In this document: positions 43,314-51,856 of the stretch, one piece after another
Position numbering within the stretch: the stretch's first letter is position 1
How the letters are laid out: every line of letters starts with the position of its first letter
Assembly: GCA_021811625.1 (NCBI GenBank)
Contig: JAJZNU010000003.1
Coordinates: 32,461-96,460 of the forward strand
DNA from: a bacterium
GTDB lineage: Bacteria; Patescibacteriota; Saccharimonadia; Saccharimonadales; UBA4665
Direction: 5' to 3'
DNA length: 64,000 bases
The notes under the pieces: generated by a model
Told to the model about the DNA's origin: nothing
The model's database searches: none
The model's input: only the letters and a program-made list of their open reading frames with translations
Translations under genes and position numbers: made by a program

Positions 43314-43705
43314 TATTTCTCTCCTTTAGCGGTGGTAGCGGTATCTTTAGATGCCGGTGCTTTAACGGGACGTTTTTCGCCGTCAACCACCACTCTGATA
43401 TGTGAACTGCGATGGACATACGGATGTGCCCGCCCGCGTGATACCGGCCGGAACCGCTTTTGCCGTGGGCCGGGGGTAACGGTAATCTCCGAAATACTCA
43501 GTGTTGCCGGTTTGTAACCGTGATTGCGATCAGCGTTCGCCCGAGCACTTAAAATGACTTTTTTCACATCGACAGCCGTACGTCTTGGGGTGTGATCTAA
43601 AATTACCAGGGCATCGGCTACGGTTCGTCCTCGAACTAACGAGGCCACCACCGATAACTTCCTCGGACTACTTTTGACACCTTTAGCTATTGCTATTGCT
43701 CCCAT
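43313..43705 (-). CDS. rplV: 50S ribosomal protein L22
   Basis: 130 residues. KGVKSSPRKLSVVASLVRGRTVADAL begins the globular part. The extended loop that lines the exit tunnel includes the SRGRAHPYVHRSSHIRVVV hairpin. A basic Lys/Ala tail of about 20 residues is extra. It follows rpsS by 1 nt. Confidence 0.97.
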   Translation of the reverse strand: MGAIAIAKGVKSSPRKLSVVASLVRGRTVADALVILDHTPRRTAVDVKKVILSARANADRNHGYKPATLSISEITVTPGPRQKRFRPVSRGRAHPYVHRSSHIRVVVDGEKRPVKAPASKDTATTAKGEK

Positions 43706-43706
43706 A

Positions 43707-43985
43707 TTACTCCGTCGCCGCCTTAGCTAATTTACCGCCATGAGCCCGGAATTTGCGGGTAGGGGCAAATTCACCAAGCTTATGTCCGACCATATTCTCA
43801 GTAATAAAGACCGGCACGTGCACCTTACCGTTGTGTACGGCGATGGTGCGGCCAACAAACTCCGGGGCAATTGTTGAAGCCCGGGCCCAAGTGCGGACAA
43901 TGGTACGATCCGAGGCACCTAAAGCCTCGATCTTCTTGGCTAATTTAAAATCTATAAATGGTCCTTTTTTCAGTGATCGACTCAT
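43707..43985 (-). CDS. rpsS: 30S ribosomal protein S19
   Basis: 92 residues, exactly the usual size. [14 protein letters not shown] starts it, with [35 protein letters not shown] in the middle. It follows rplB by 3 nt. Confidence 0.98.
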   Translation of the reverse strand: MSRSLKKGPFIDFKLAKKIEALGASDRTIVRTWARASTIAPEFVGRTIAVHNGKVHVPVFITENMVGHKLGEFAPTRKFRAHGGKLAKAATE

Positions 43986-43988
43986 ATC

Positions 43989-44852
43989 CTACCTTCTCTT
44001 CCCGGCGTGAGCGCTTCTTACGATAAATTTATCGGTACTTTTACGACGTCTGGTTTTATATCCGAGAGTTTTCTGGCCCCATGGAGTCTTGGGGGCGTGT
44101 CCGTAACCACCTTTTCCGCCACCGCCAACACCGTGACGGCCACCGTCACCACCACCGTGAGGATGATCAACGGCATTCATAACTACACCGCGGACGCTTG
44201 GGCGGATGCCTTTACGGCGATTGCGACCGGCTTTGCCGATCTTAACGTTCTGGTGCTGTTCGTTACCGACCGTCCCGATTGTCGCCCGGCAGTTAACTTG
44301 AACTAGGCGAATCTCGCCACTTGGCAGGCGGACTTGGGCATAGTCTTCTTCCTTAGCGACGAGCTGGGCACCGTTACCGGCGCTTCTGGCCAGCTGGGCG
44401 CCACGACCGGGCTGCAGCTCGATAGCATGGATAGTCGCTCCTAAGGGTATGTATTTAATAGGCAAACGATTGCCATTTTCGATAGGCGTTTGCTCGTCGG
44501 AGCTGATAATCTGTTGGCCGACTTTCAAGCCGCTGACCGCCAGAATATAGTGGAATTTGCCGCTTTCATCTTTGAGCCTGGCAATGCGGGCCGAGCGGTT
44601 AGGGTCATACTCGATATGCTCTACGACGGCCTTGGTTCCAGATGCCAAATTGAAATTTACCATCCGGTAGAACTGCTTAGCACCACCGCCTTGGTGCCTG
44701 GTAGTGATGCGGCCCTGGTTGTTACGGCCGTTACCGCGTCTTTTAGGCATCAGAAGAGAGCGGAGCGGTTTATTGGTGGTTATGCCGCTAAAGTCCTGAG
44801 TGGTCATGCCTCGGGTACCGGGGGTGTTGGGCTTTAGTTCGCGAATAGCCAT
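43989..44852 (-). CDS. rplB: 50S ribosomal protein L2
   Basis: 287 residues. Diagnostic are NNQGRITTRHQGGGAKQFYR and the peptidyl-transferase-region block VMNAVDHPHGGGDGG, which keeps the critical His of the HPHGGG motif. The ATG overlaps the rplW stop by 1 nt. Confidence 0.98.
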   Translation of the reverse strand: MAIRELKPNTPGTRGMTTQDFSGITTNKPLRSLLMPKRRGNGRNNQGRITTRHQGGGAKQFYRMVNFNLASGTKAVVEHIEYDPNRSARIARLKDESGKFHYILAVSGLKVGQQIISSDEQTPIENGNRLPIKYIPLGATIHAIELQPGRGAQLARSAGNGAQLVAKEEDYAQVRLPSGEIRLVQVNCRATIGTVGNEQHQNVKIGKAGRNRRKGIRPSVRGVVMNAVDHPHGGGDGGRHGVGGGGKGGYGHAPKTPWGQKTLGYKTRRRKSTDKFIVRSAHAGKRR

Positions 44853-45277
44853 TATTTGCTCTCCTTTTTGCGGTGCAGGATTGACCTGGAGGATTTCTTT
44901 TCCTCTTTTTTAGCCTGCGTTTCCATAGCCTTCATAATCTTCTCGCCGGACTCTTTCTGCTTAGCTTCTTCCTTTTCGATCTCTTCGAAAAATGGCAGGT
45001 TCTGGCCGGCCTTCAAGGTAACGTAGGCTTTTTTAACGTCGCTCTGCGAGCCGTTACCGATTAGCCGGCCTTGCTTGGCGACGGTTCGCTTGCTTTTACC
45101 TTTGATGAGGGCGATACGGACAGATTGCACTTCAACGTCAAACTGTTTTTTGATCTGCTCGGCGACGGTGTGCTTATTAACCGATTTCGGGACATCAAAG
45201 ACAAAGATCCGTGAAGACTTACTAAGGGAGTGCACCTTTTCGCTGATTCGAGGGTGCAGGGTAATTAAACCGCTCAT
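44852..45277 (-). CDS. rplW: 50S ribosomal protein L23
   Basis: 141 residues. The core of about 95 residues shows HPRISEKVHSLSKSSRIFVFDV and the KGKSKRTVAKQGRLIG loop. The remaining 45 residues are a Lys/Glu-rich C-terminal extension at the exit-tunnel docking site for trigger factor and SRP. It overlaps rplD by 4 nt. Confidence 0.95.
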   Translation of the reverse strand: MSGLITLHPRISEKVHSLSKSSRIFVFDVPKSVNKHTVAEQIKKQFDVEVQSVRIALIKGKSKRTVAKQGRLIGNGSQSDVKKAYVTLKAGQNLPFFEEIEKEEAKQKESGEKIMKAMETQAKKEEKKSSRSILHRKKESK

Positions 45278-45936
45278 TTTTTGGCCTCCGTCTTAGCTGA
45301 AACTGAGCTCTTATCCAACCAGCTACTGAGAATATCGAGGGATTTCTCGGAGATGACAAGGGTATCGGCATTCATCACGTCAAAGACTGTTAAGTAGTCG
45401 GCGCGAGTGACCTTGACGTTGGATAGATTAGCGGTAGCTCGTTCGCTCAAGTCATCTTTCCTCGGAACGAGGATCAGAACACGGCCCTTGGCGGATAATT
45501 TATCCAGTAATTTGACGGCTGAGGAGACTTTGCCGTCTTTAATTTCAAAATCTTTAATAACTTTAATTTTCTTATCGGCGGCGGCTAGAGAAAGAGCCGA
45601 TACCAAAGCGCGGCGTTTTTGTTCACTAGGCATGGAGTGGGAATAGTTCTCGTTACCGGTAGGGCCGAACGCTATTCCACCACTGCGCCAGATGGGATTT
45701 CTGGAAGAGCCGAAACGAGCGCGTCCGGTGCCTTTCTGGCTCCAAGGTTTTTTGCCGCCACCGCTGACCAGACCGCGGGTCTTGGTTTTAGCTAGGTTGA
45801 CTCGGGAATTAGCCAGATAGGCCACGTAGGCACTTTTAATCAGTTCCGGTTTAAAGGGAGCTTCAAATAATGCGCTATTTAGAGTTACGGGTTGGGCATT
45901 CTTGACGCCGGCGGAAGAGTAGCTGTCGGTTTTCAT
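45274..45936 (-). CDS. rplD: 50S ribosomal protein L4
   Basis: 220 residues. LAKTKTRGLVSGGGKKPWSQKGTGRARFGS forms the tunnel-lining loop, and the alpha/beta domain ends SLDILSSWL. In E. coli L4 represses its own operon through the S10 leader. Here a possible leader lies only upstream of rplC. It overlaps rplC by 4 nt. Confidence 0.96.
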   Translation of the reverse strand: MKTDSYSSAGVKNAQPVTLNSALFEAPFKPELIKSAYVAYLANSRVNLAKTKTRGLVSGGGKKPWSQKGTGRARFGSSRNPIWRSGGIAFGPTGNENYSHSMPSEQKRRALVSALSLAAADKKIKVIKDFEIKDGKVSSAVKLLDKLSAKGRVLILVPRKDDLSERATANLSNVKVTRADYLTVFDVMNADTLVISEKSLDILSSWLDKSSVSAKTEAKK

Positions 45937-46550
45937 TTGCTAACTCCTTTTATAACGACCAGGCCGCGGCGTGGTCCAGGAACGGCTCCGGTAATCCCGA
46001 TAACGCCTTTCTCGGCCTCGACTAGAGCAACCTTCAGTCCGGAAACGGTGACATTGGTATGCCCCATCCTTCCGGCCATTTTTTTACCTTTGCGGATATG
46101 TTGCGGATACATCGAGCCGATAGAACCTACTTTCCGGGTATCTCCTTTACCGCCATGGGTTTTTCGCTGTCGGTGGAAGTTGTGTCGCTTGATTGTTCCG
46201 GCCCAGCCTTTCCCTTTGGACTTGGCAGTGACGCTAACGTTATCGCCGACCTCAAAGACGTCTGCCGTAACCTTAGTGCCAACGCTCATCTCTTCGCTTA
46301 GCTCGTCGACACGAACTTCCCTAATAAGCTTGGGCTCGGCCTTGGAGGGTTTGAGATGCCCGGCCAAAGACTTAGAGGGCTTGCCTTTTCCCCAACCCAC
46401 TTGTACGGCGTTATAGCCGTCTTTTTCGGTCGATTTAAGTTGAGTCACTACTCCCGGCTCGGTTTTAAGCAATGTCACAGCCACTAACTCGCCGGTGTCG
46501 GGAGTTAACGCGCTGATCATACCAAGTTTTGTAGCGATTAGTGTTTTCAT
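45933..46550 (-). CDS. rplC: 50S ribosomal protein L3
   Basis: 205 residues. MKTLIATKLGMISAL starts it, and the central loop HNFHRQRKTHGGKGDTRKVGS plus GRMGHTNVTVSGLKV are family marks. It opens the rplC-rplD-rplW block and has its own promoter 180-210 nt upstream, so rpsJ is transcriptionally separable. Confidence 0.97.
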   Translation of the reverse strand: MKTLIATKLGMISALTPDTGELVAVTLLKTEPGVVTQLKSTEKDGYNAVQVGWGKGKPSKSLAGHLKPSKAEPKLIREVRVDELSEEMSVGTKVTADVFEVGDNVSVTAKSKGKGWAGTIKRHNFHRQRKTHGGKGDTRKVGSIGSMYPQHIRKGKKMAGRMGHTNVTVSGLKVALVEAEKGVIGITGAVPGPRRGLVVIKGVSK

Positions 46551-46696
46551 ATGATTTTCTCATTGCTCATTTCGTACGGTGATCTTCAGCTTACGGTTAT
46601 TGTCACTCTGCTAGAGCTCGATTAGTGCTTTAACTTGACATAAAAACACTTGGCTATGGTGGTTTCCACGGATATACGTAGACCTTCCGATACACC

Positions 46697-46711
46697 AAGA
46701 TACCGTATCTT
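46697..46711 (-). promoter_or_regulatory. Palindrome in the rplC leader
   Basis: A 15-nt hairpin, AAGATAC and its exact complement GTATCTT around one base, lies just after the predicted start of transcription. Further down the leader is a GTGG-AAA-CCAC hairpin. It could be an r-protein (L3/L4) binding leader or an operator. Function is inferred from position only. Confidence 0.4.
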
Positions 46712-46729
46712 AAAGAAAGTACTCGCTAC

Positions 46730-46759
46730 AGATTACCACGTTTGCATTACTTCTGTCAA
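46730..46759 (-). promoter_or_regulatory. Promoter of the rplC (S10-type) operon
   Basis: TTGACA (plus 46754-46759), 18-nt spacer, TAATCT (plus 46730-46735) on the minus strand. The predicted leader to rplC is about 170 nt, in a 275-nt gap without genes. Confidence 0.6.
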
Positions 46760-46825
46760 TGCGTTGCAAATTCTACAAACTTAATCTTAAAGCTTGATGT
46801 TCTGTTTACCCGCCAAAAAGACGGT

Positions 46826-47167
46826 CTACATCTTAATTTCGACGTCACAACCGGCCGGCAGGCTGAGGTTCATGAGACTATCGATAGTCTTAGGAGTCGG
46901 TTCGAAGACGTCGATCAGGCGCTTATGAACACGCATCTCGAATTGTTCACGGCCTTTCTTAAAGACATGAGGGCTTTTGATGACCGTATAGCTGCTTCTC
47001 TCGGTAGGTAAAGGTATAGGTCCGGCGAGTGAGGCACCGGTTCGAAGAGCGGTATCGATGATCTGCTTGGAAGCTTGATCTATGACTTTATGATCGTAGG
47101 CTTTCAGTCGGATGCGAATCCGTTGTTTGGTATCGGTGGAAGTTTTTTTAGGTGCTGCTACTGGCAT
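46826..47167 (-). CDS. rpsJ: 30S ribosomal protein S10
   Basis: 113 residues; E. coli has 103. [18 protein letters not shown] and [35 protein letters not shown] are diagnostic. The extra residues are N-terminal. It follows tuf by 69 nt and is isolated from rplC by a promoter-bearing gap. It is also the NusG/NusE partner. Confidence 0.97.
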   Translation of the reverse strand: MPVAAPKKTSTDTKQRIRIRLKAYDHKVIDQASKQIIDTALRTGASLAGPIPLPTERSSYTVIKSPHVFKKGREQFEMRVHKRLIDVFEPTPKTIDSLMNLSLPAGCDVEIKM

Positions 47168-47236
47168 AGTGTTTTTAAGGGTGTTAAAAGATATTTATCT
47201 ATTAATTTAAATATGTTAGTGCTTAATCTATCTGGG

Positions 47237-48421
47237 TTATTTATCTATCTTGGTTACGACACCGGCACCGACCGTGCGGCCGCCTTCACGAATAGCGAAG
47301 CGCAGTCCCTGTTCCATAGCGATAGGAGCAAGTAGTTTTACCTTGAAAGTGATAGTGTCACCGGGCATAACCATCTCTTTGTCAGCCGGTAATTCAACTT
47401 CACCGGTGACGTCGGTAGTTCGGAAGTAGAACTGAGGCTTGTATCCCTTGAAGAACGGAGTGTGACGTCCGCCCTCTTCTTTGGTCAGAATATATACTTC
47501 GGAGTCAAATTCGGTGTGAGGAGTAATAGTACCGGGCTTGGCCAGAACTTGGCCGCGCTCGATATCGTCGCGCTCAATTCCTCGTAGCAAAATCCCGACG
47601 TTGTCTCCGGCTTGTCCTTGGTCAAGATTCTTCTTAAACATCTCCACCCCGGTTACGACGCTCTTGGTGGTTGGGCGGATGCCAACAATTTCAACTTCCT
47701 CGTTGACCTTGATAACACCTTGCTCCACGCGACCGGTTGCGACCGTTCCACGACCCTTGATAGAGAAAACATCCTCAATTGGCATCAGGAATGGCTTGTC
47801 GAGTTCGCGCTTGGGCTCGGGGATAAAGTCGTCCATGGCCTTAACCAGTTCCATGACGGCATCTTCGTTAGCGGCATCGCCTTCGAGAGCCTTGGTTGCC
47901 GAGCCGCGAATGATCGGGCAGTTCTTGTCAAAGCCGTTCTTCTCAAGAAGTTCTCGGATTTCCTCTTCGACGAGGTCGACCAATTCGGGATCGGCCAGGT
48001 CCATCTTGTTCAGGAAAACTAGAATGGAAGGTACGCCCACCTGTCGAGCCAAAAGAACATGCTCGCGGGTTTGTGGCATAGGACCGTCAGCGGCAGAAAC
48101 CACCAATATGGCACCGTCAACCTGAGCGGCTCCGGTGATCATATTCTTGACATAGTCGGCGTGACCGGGCATGTCAACGTGAGCATAGTGTCTTTTCTCG
48201 CTCTCGTACTCCTGGTGAGAAGTCGCGATAGTGATACCGCGGGCTTTTTCCTCGGGGGCGTTGTCGATCTGGTCATAGGCCACCGGTTTATTGATAGTAC
48301 TTGGTAATTTTTTAGCCAGAACAGACGTTATAGCGGCTGTTAAGGTCGTTTTACCATGGTCAACGTGTCCCATTGTTCCAACATTAATATGCGGTTTGCT
48401 GCGATCAAAATTTTCTGCCAT
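47237..48421 (-). CDS. tuf: Elongation factor Tu
   Basis: 394 residues, the E. coli length. GTP-binding motifs GHVDHGKTT, the switch block [21 protein letters not shown] and NKMD are intact. Domains 2 and 3 follow with the C-terminal [15 protein letters not shown]. Delivers aminoacyl-tRNA to the ribosome. A TAGGAG site lies 12 nt upstream. Confidence 0.98.
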   Translation of the reverse strand: MAENFDRSKPHINVGTMGHVDHGKTTLTAAITSVLAKKLPSTINKPVAYDQIDNAPEEKARGITIATSHQEYESEKRHYAHVDMPGHADYVKNMITGAAQVDGAILVVSAADGPMPQTREHVLLARQVGVPSILVFLNKMDLADPELVDLVEEEIRELLEKNGFDKNCPIIRGSATKALEGDAANEDAVMELVKAMDDFIPEPKRELDKPFLMPIEDVFSIKGRGTVATGRVEQGVIKVNEEVEIVGIRPTTKSVVTGVEMFKKNLDQGQAGDNVGILLRGIERDDIERGQVLAKPGTITPHTEFDSEVYILTKEEGGRHTPFFKGYKPQFYFRTTDVTGEVELPADKEMVMPGDTITFKVKLLAPIAMEQGLRFAIREGGRTVGAGVVTKIDK

Positions 48422-48457
48422 TTTAAGTTTATGCTCCTATAAGTTAAAAGTTATTTT

Positions 48458-48480
48458 AGCGCAAGCCGGCACGGCTCGCT
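48458..48480 (-). other. Stem-loop between fusA and tuf
   Basis: AGCGAGCCG and CGGCTTGCGCT pair with a 2-nt bulge around a short loop. No U-run follows on the minus strand, so it may be an attenuator or processing site that separates fusA from tuf rather than a full terminator. Confidence 0.35.
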
Positions 48481-48535
48481 TAAAAAGTACCGTTGAAGTA
48501 TATAAAACTCTAAGATGTTTGTAAAGTGTTTCCTT

Positions 48536-50623
48536 CTATTTCCCGTTCTTGGCGATGATAGCTTCGGCCACATTGTTGGGGACATCGGCGTAATGATCAA
48601 GCTCCATCGAGCTGCTGGCTCGACCTTGAGTCATCGAACGGAGATTAGTGGTGTAGCCGAACATCTCCCCGAGTGGGACGAAGGCGGTAATCTCTTTAAT
48701 CGACAAGGATAGATCTTCCATCGATTCGATTCGTCCGCGCTTAGAGTTAAGATCGCCGATGACGTCTCCCATGAAGTTCTCGGGAGTAACAACAACGACT
48801 TTCATTATGGGCTCCAGAAGGACCGGTGAAGCCTTTTTGACACCCGATTGCAAAGCCATGGAGCCGGCGATAGTGAAGGCTAGTTCGGAAGAGTCAACTT
48901 CATGGTAGCTGCCGTCGTAGAGTTCAACCTTAAGATCAACAACCGGGTAGCCGGCGATGACCCCGTTGCTCATGGCCTCTTCAACTCCTTTTTTGACAGC
49001 CGGGATGTACTCACCTGGTATAACGCCGCCTTTAATAGAGTTAATAAACTCAAAACCTTTGCCGGCTTCATTCTGTGACAAACGGAGCCAAACGTCACCA
49101 TATTGGCCTCGCCCACCGGATTGGCGAATAAATTTGCCCTGAGCTTCGGCATTATCCTTTCGAATGGTCTCTCGGTAAGCTACTTGCGGTTGACCAACGT
49201 TAGCTTCGACACTGAATTCCCGCTTCATCCGATCGACAATAATTTCAAGGTGAAGCTCACCCATACCGCGGATGATGGTTTGACCGGTTTCATCATCGAC
49301 ATGAATTCTAAAGGTTGGATCTTCTTCGGAAAGACGCTGCAAGGCGATGCCCATCTTTTCCTGATCGGCTTTGGTTTTTGGCTCTATAGCGATCGATACC
49401 GGCGGCTCCGGGAAGGTGATATTCTCCAGGACGATCGGGTTATTCGGATCACAGAGCGTGTGTCCGGTAGTGGTGCCCTTGAGTCCGACGATCGCGGCGA
49501 TATCGCCGGCATCGACTTCACTAACATCTTCTCGCTTGTCAGCTTGCATTCTAACAATTCTCCCGACTCGCTCCTTTTCGCCGGTCGAGCTGTTTAGAAT
49601 GTAAGATCCGGCCTGGATTTTACCCGAATAAACGCGGAAATACGCCAGTTTTCCAACGAACGGGTCGGTAGTGATCTTGAATGCCAAAGCCGCAAACGGT
49701 TCGGACGCCGACGGAGTTCGTTCGATCTTATCGCCGGATTTGGGGTGCGTCCCCCAAGTGTTACCGCGATCTTCCGGGCTGGGGAGCAAATCTGTAACCA
49801 TGTCTAAGACTTTTTCAACAATGACGCCTCGTCCATCACCACCGGTAACCGGGAAGAATTTACCGGTTAGAGTGGCGAGACGAATGGCAGTGCGGATTTC
49901 CTCTTCGCTAAGTCCTTCCTCACCGACTTCCAAATATTTCTCGAGTAGAGTTTCGTCTTCGGCTACGGCATTTTCGATCAGTAGCGAACGGTATCTCTTG
50001 GCCTCATCAAGCATCGACTCCGGAATTTCGCCGACTGTTAATTCGTGATCGGCAAAATCCTTATAGGTATAAGCTTTCATGCTCACCAGGTCGACAACGC
50101 CCGAGACGCTTTGTTCAAAGCCGATGGGTAGATGTACCGGGAAAGCGCGCTTGGTCAGTCGACCATGAATGCTCTCCAGAGACTTGTAAAAATCTCCTCC
50201 GGTTTGGTTGATCTTATTAATAAAGCAGATGCGAGGGACGCCGTATTTGTCTGCCTGTCGCCAGACCGTTTCAGACTGACTCTCGACTCCCATCTTACCG
50301 TCAAATACAACACAGGCTCCGTCCAGAACTCTTAGGGACCGCTCGACCTCGGCAGTAAAATCGATGTGCCCCGGAGTATCGATAATATTTATCTGATGGC
50401 CCTTCCAGAAACAGGTTACAGCGGCAGAAACGATGGTTATCCCCCGTTCGCGTTCCTGGGCCATCCAGTCAGTGGTGGTTTCTCCTTCGTGTACAGCGCC
50501 AATCTTGTGCTTTAACCCGGTTCGGTAGAGAATTCCCTCGGTAGTGGTAGTTTTACCGGCATCAATATGAGCAATGATACCAATATTCCTGATCTTCCCA
50601 ATTGCGTATTTTGTTTCCGCCAT
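48536..50623 (-). CDS. fusA: Elongation factor G
   Basis: 695 residues. G1 [16 protein letters not shown], the switch region [19 protein letters not shown] and [10 protein letters not shown]-type G4 are in order. Domain IV is complete, with the family block [18 protein letters not shown] before it. Catalyses translocation. It starts 3 nt after rpsG stops, in the str operon order rpsL-(new gene)-rpsG-fusA. Confidence 0.98.
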   Translation of the reverse strand: MAETKYAIGKIRNIGIIAHIDAGKTTTTEGILYRTGLKHKIGAVHEGETTTDWMAQERERGITIVSAAVTCFWKGHQINIIDTPGHIDFTAEVERSLRVLDGACVVFDGKMGVESQSETVWRQADKYGVPRICFINKINQTGGDFYKSLESIHGRLTKRAFPVHLPIGFEQSVSGVVDLVSMKAYTYKDFADHELTVGEIPESMLDEAKRYRSLLIENAVAEDETLLEKYLEVGEEGLSEEEIRTAIRLATLTGKFFPVTGGDGRGVIVEKVLDMVTDLLPSPEDRGNTWGTHPKSGDKIERTPSASEPFAALAFKITTDPFVGKLAYFRVYSGKIQAGSYILNSSTGEKERVGRIVRMQADKREDVSEVDAGDIAAIVGLKGTTTGHTLCDPNNPIVLENITFPEPPVSIAIEPKTKADQEKMGIALQRLSEEDPTFRIHVDDETGQTIIRGMGELHLEIIVDRMKREFSVEANVGQPQVAYRETIRKDNAEAQGKFIRQSGGRGQYGDVWLRLSQNEAGKGFEFINSIKGGVIPGEYIPAVKKGVEEAMSNGVIAGYPVVDLKVELYDGSYHEVDSSELAFTIAGSMALQSGVKKASPVLLEPIMKVVVVTPENFMGDVIGDLNSKRGRIESMEDLSLSIKEITAFVPLGEMFGYTTNLRSMTQGRASSSMELDHYADVPNNVAEAIIAKNGK

Positions 50624-50626
50624 GTT

Positions 50627-51106
50627 CTAGCCCCTGGCAAAATGGGCAAAGGCCCGGTTGGCTTCAGCCATCTTATGGACATCTTCTCTTTTTTTGACGG
50701 CAGCACCCTGTCCGTTGTAAGCATCGACGAGTTCTTGGGCTATCCGGTCTTCCATACTCATACCGCGCCTAGCTCTAGCGGCTTGAACGAACCACATAGT
50801 CGTTAGGTGTGTTTGCCTTTGTCCTTTGACTTCAAACGGTATCTGATAATTGGCTCCGCCAACTCTTCTAGACCTGGTTTCCATATGCGGCTGAATGTTA
50901 CTAAGGGCTTTGTCTAGAACTTCTAGCGGATTCTGAACTTTGAGTTTTTCGGCAGCTTTTTGCATTCCGGTGTAGACCAGTCTTTCAGCCAGTTGTTTTT
51001 TGCCATTCAACATCACCCGGTTGATAATGCGCTGCACCGGTACCGAGTTATATAGTCGATCCGGGGAAATATTTCTAACTAGTGATTTGGTAACTTTTCT
51101 AGGCAT
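50627..51106 (-). CDS. rpsG: 30S ribosomal protein S7
   Basis: 159 residues. VQRIINRVMLNGKKQLAERLVY and GGANYQIPFEVKGQRQ are diagnostic, and the ending HKMAEANRAFAHFA is standard. Its ATG lies inside the end of the preceding 77-aa gene (8-nt overlap), so translation of S7 is coupled to that gene rather than to rpsL. Confidence 0.97.
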   Translation of the reverse strand: MPRKVTKSLVRNISPDRLYNSVPVQRIINRVMLNGKKQLAERLVYTGMQKAAEKLKVQNPLEVLDKALSNIQPHMETRSRRVGGANYQIPFEVKGQRQTHLTTMWFVQAARARRGMSMEDRIAQELVDAYNGQGAAVKKREDVHKMAEANRAFAHFARG

Positions 51107-51332
51107 TGCTTCCTAACCCTTTCTCTGTAACCCCGTAGCTATCGTCGGATTCAAAAACGACCATCGGACATCCTACTATCCCTAAACTTCGCTTATCTTC
51201 ATCTACACCAGACAGCTCTATGGCGACCCTATAATCTCCGCATATCACTCTATCGGGTAGATCATAGTAGGGACATTGCACGCCTTGCTCGCAATAGGAC
51301 TTAATGGTCTCCGGACGCTTTTGGACTGGCAT
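51099..51332 (-). CDS. Unrecognised 77-aa four-cysteine protein in the str operon
   Basis: ATG 3 nt after the rpsL stop, with GGTGG about 10 nt upstream; the end overlaps rpsG by 8 nt. Cys at 14, 20, 31 and 55 (YCEQGVQCPYYD, VICGDY, VGCPMV) could bind a metal or Fe-S cluster, or form disulfides. It is acidic in the middle, with no signal peptide or membrane helix. The frame is kept exactly between two essential genes with overlapping junctions, so it is almost certainly translated. I do not recognise a family and know of no standard str-operon gene at this place. Confidence 0.72.
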   Translation of the reverse strand: MPVQKRPETIKSYCEQGVQCPYYDLPDRVICGDYRVAIELSGVDEDKRSLGIVGCPMVVFESDDSYGVTEKGLGSNA

Positions 51333-51335
51333 GGA

Positions 51336-51749
51336 TTATTTTCCACCCTTCTTGGCGCCGTACTTACTTCGACCCTGTTTACGGTCAGCCACGCCCTGAA
51401 GATCTAACGATCCGCGGACAATATGGTAGCGCACACCTGGTAGGTCCTTAACCCGTCCGCCACGAATCAGAACAACCGCATGTTCCTGTAGATTGTGTCC
51501 TTCGCCGCCGATGTAGGCCCACACTTCATGACCGTTAGTCAATCGAACACGAGCCACTTTTCGAAGGGCCGAGTTAGGTTTCTTGGGGGTTTTGGTAGTA
51601 ACTTTGACACAAACACCACGCTTAAATGGCGAGGGTTTTTCGTAGTTAACGGTTTTTAGGTTATTGGCAATACGCTGCAAAGCCGGTGACTTTGACTTTA
51701 CGTTCACCTTAGCTCGAGGTTTTCTAATCAATTGGTTGATTGTCGGCAC
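51336..51749 (-). CDS. rpsL: 30S ribosomal protein S12
   Basis: 137 residues with a GTG start, giving the standard [12 protein letters not shown]. The streptomycin-region [20 protein letters not shown] and the [22 protein letters not shown] loop are intact, with wild-type Lys residues. The tail has a short basic extension. An AAGGAG lies 13 nt before the GTG. Confidence 0.97.
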   Translation of the reverse strand: MPTINQLIRKPRAKVNVKSKSPALQRIANNLKTVNYEKPSPFKRGVCVKVTTKTPKKPNSALRKVARVRLTNGHEVWAYIGGEGHNLQEHAVVLIRGGRVKDLPGVRYHIVRGSLDLQGVADRKQGRSKYGAKKGGK

Positions 51750-51789
51750 GGTATTAATTTAACTCCTTATTTAGCCTGCAAGGTAGCCT

Positions 51790-51812
51790 GCCGGCTGTTT
51801 TAAAAAGCCGGC
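51790..51812 (-). other. Hairpin between rpsL and rpoC
   Basis: GCCGGCT and AGCCGGC form a perfect 7-bp stem with a 9-nt loop, 45 nt past the rpoC stop. No U-tract follows. It may be a weak terminator of rpoBC or part of the rpsL leader. Confidence 0.45.
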
Positions 51813-51856
51813 GGCCCTACTTATTATCTGTAAATCAGATGACATTTTACTACGAA

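Noticed and set aside
46742-47011. 89-codon plus-strand frame over rpsJ and the leader gap
   Set aside because: Mostly antisense to rpsJ; no start signals, and the gap is better explained as promoter and leader.
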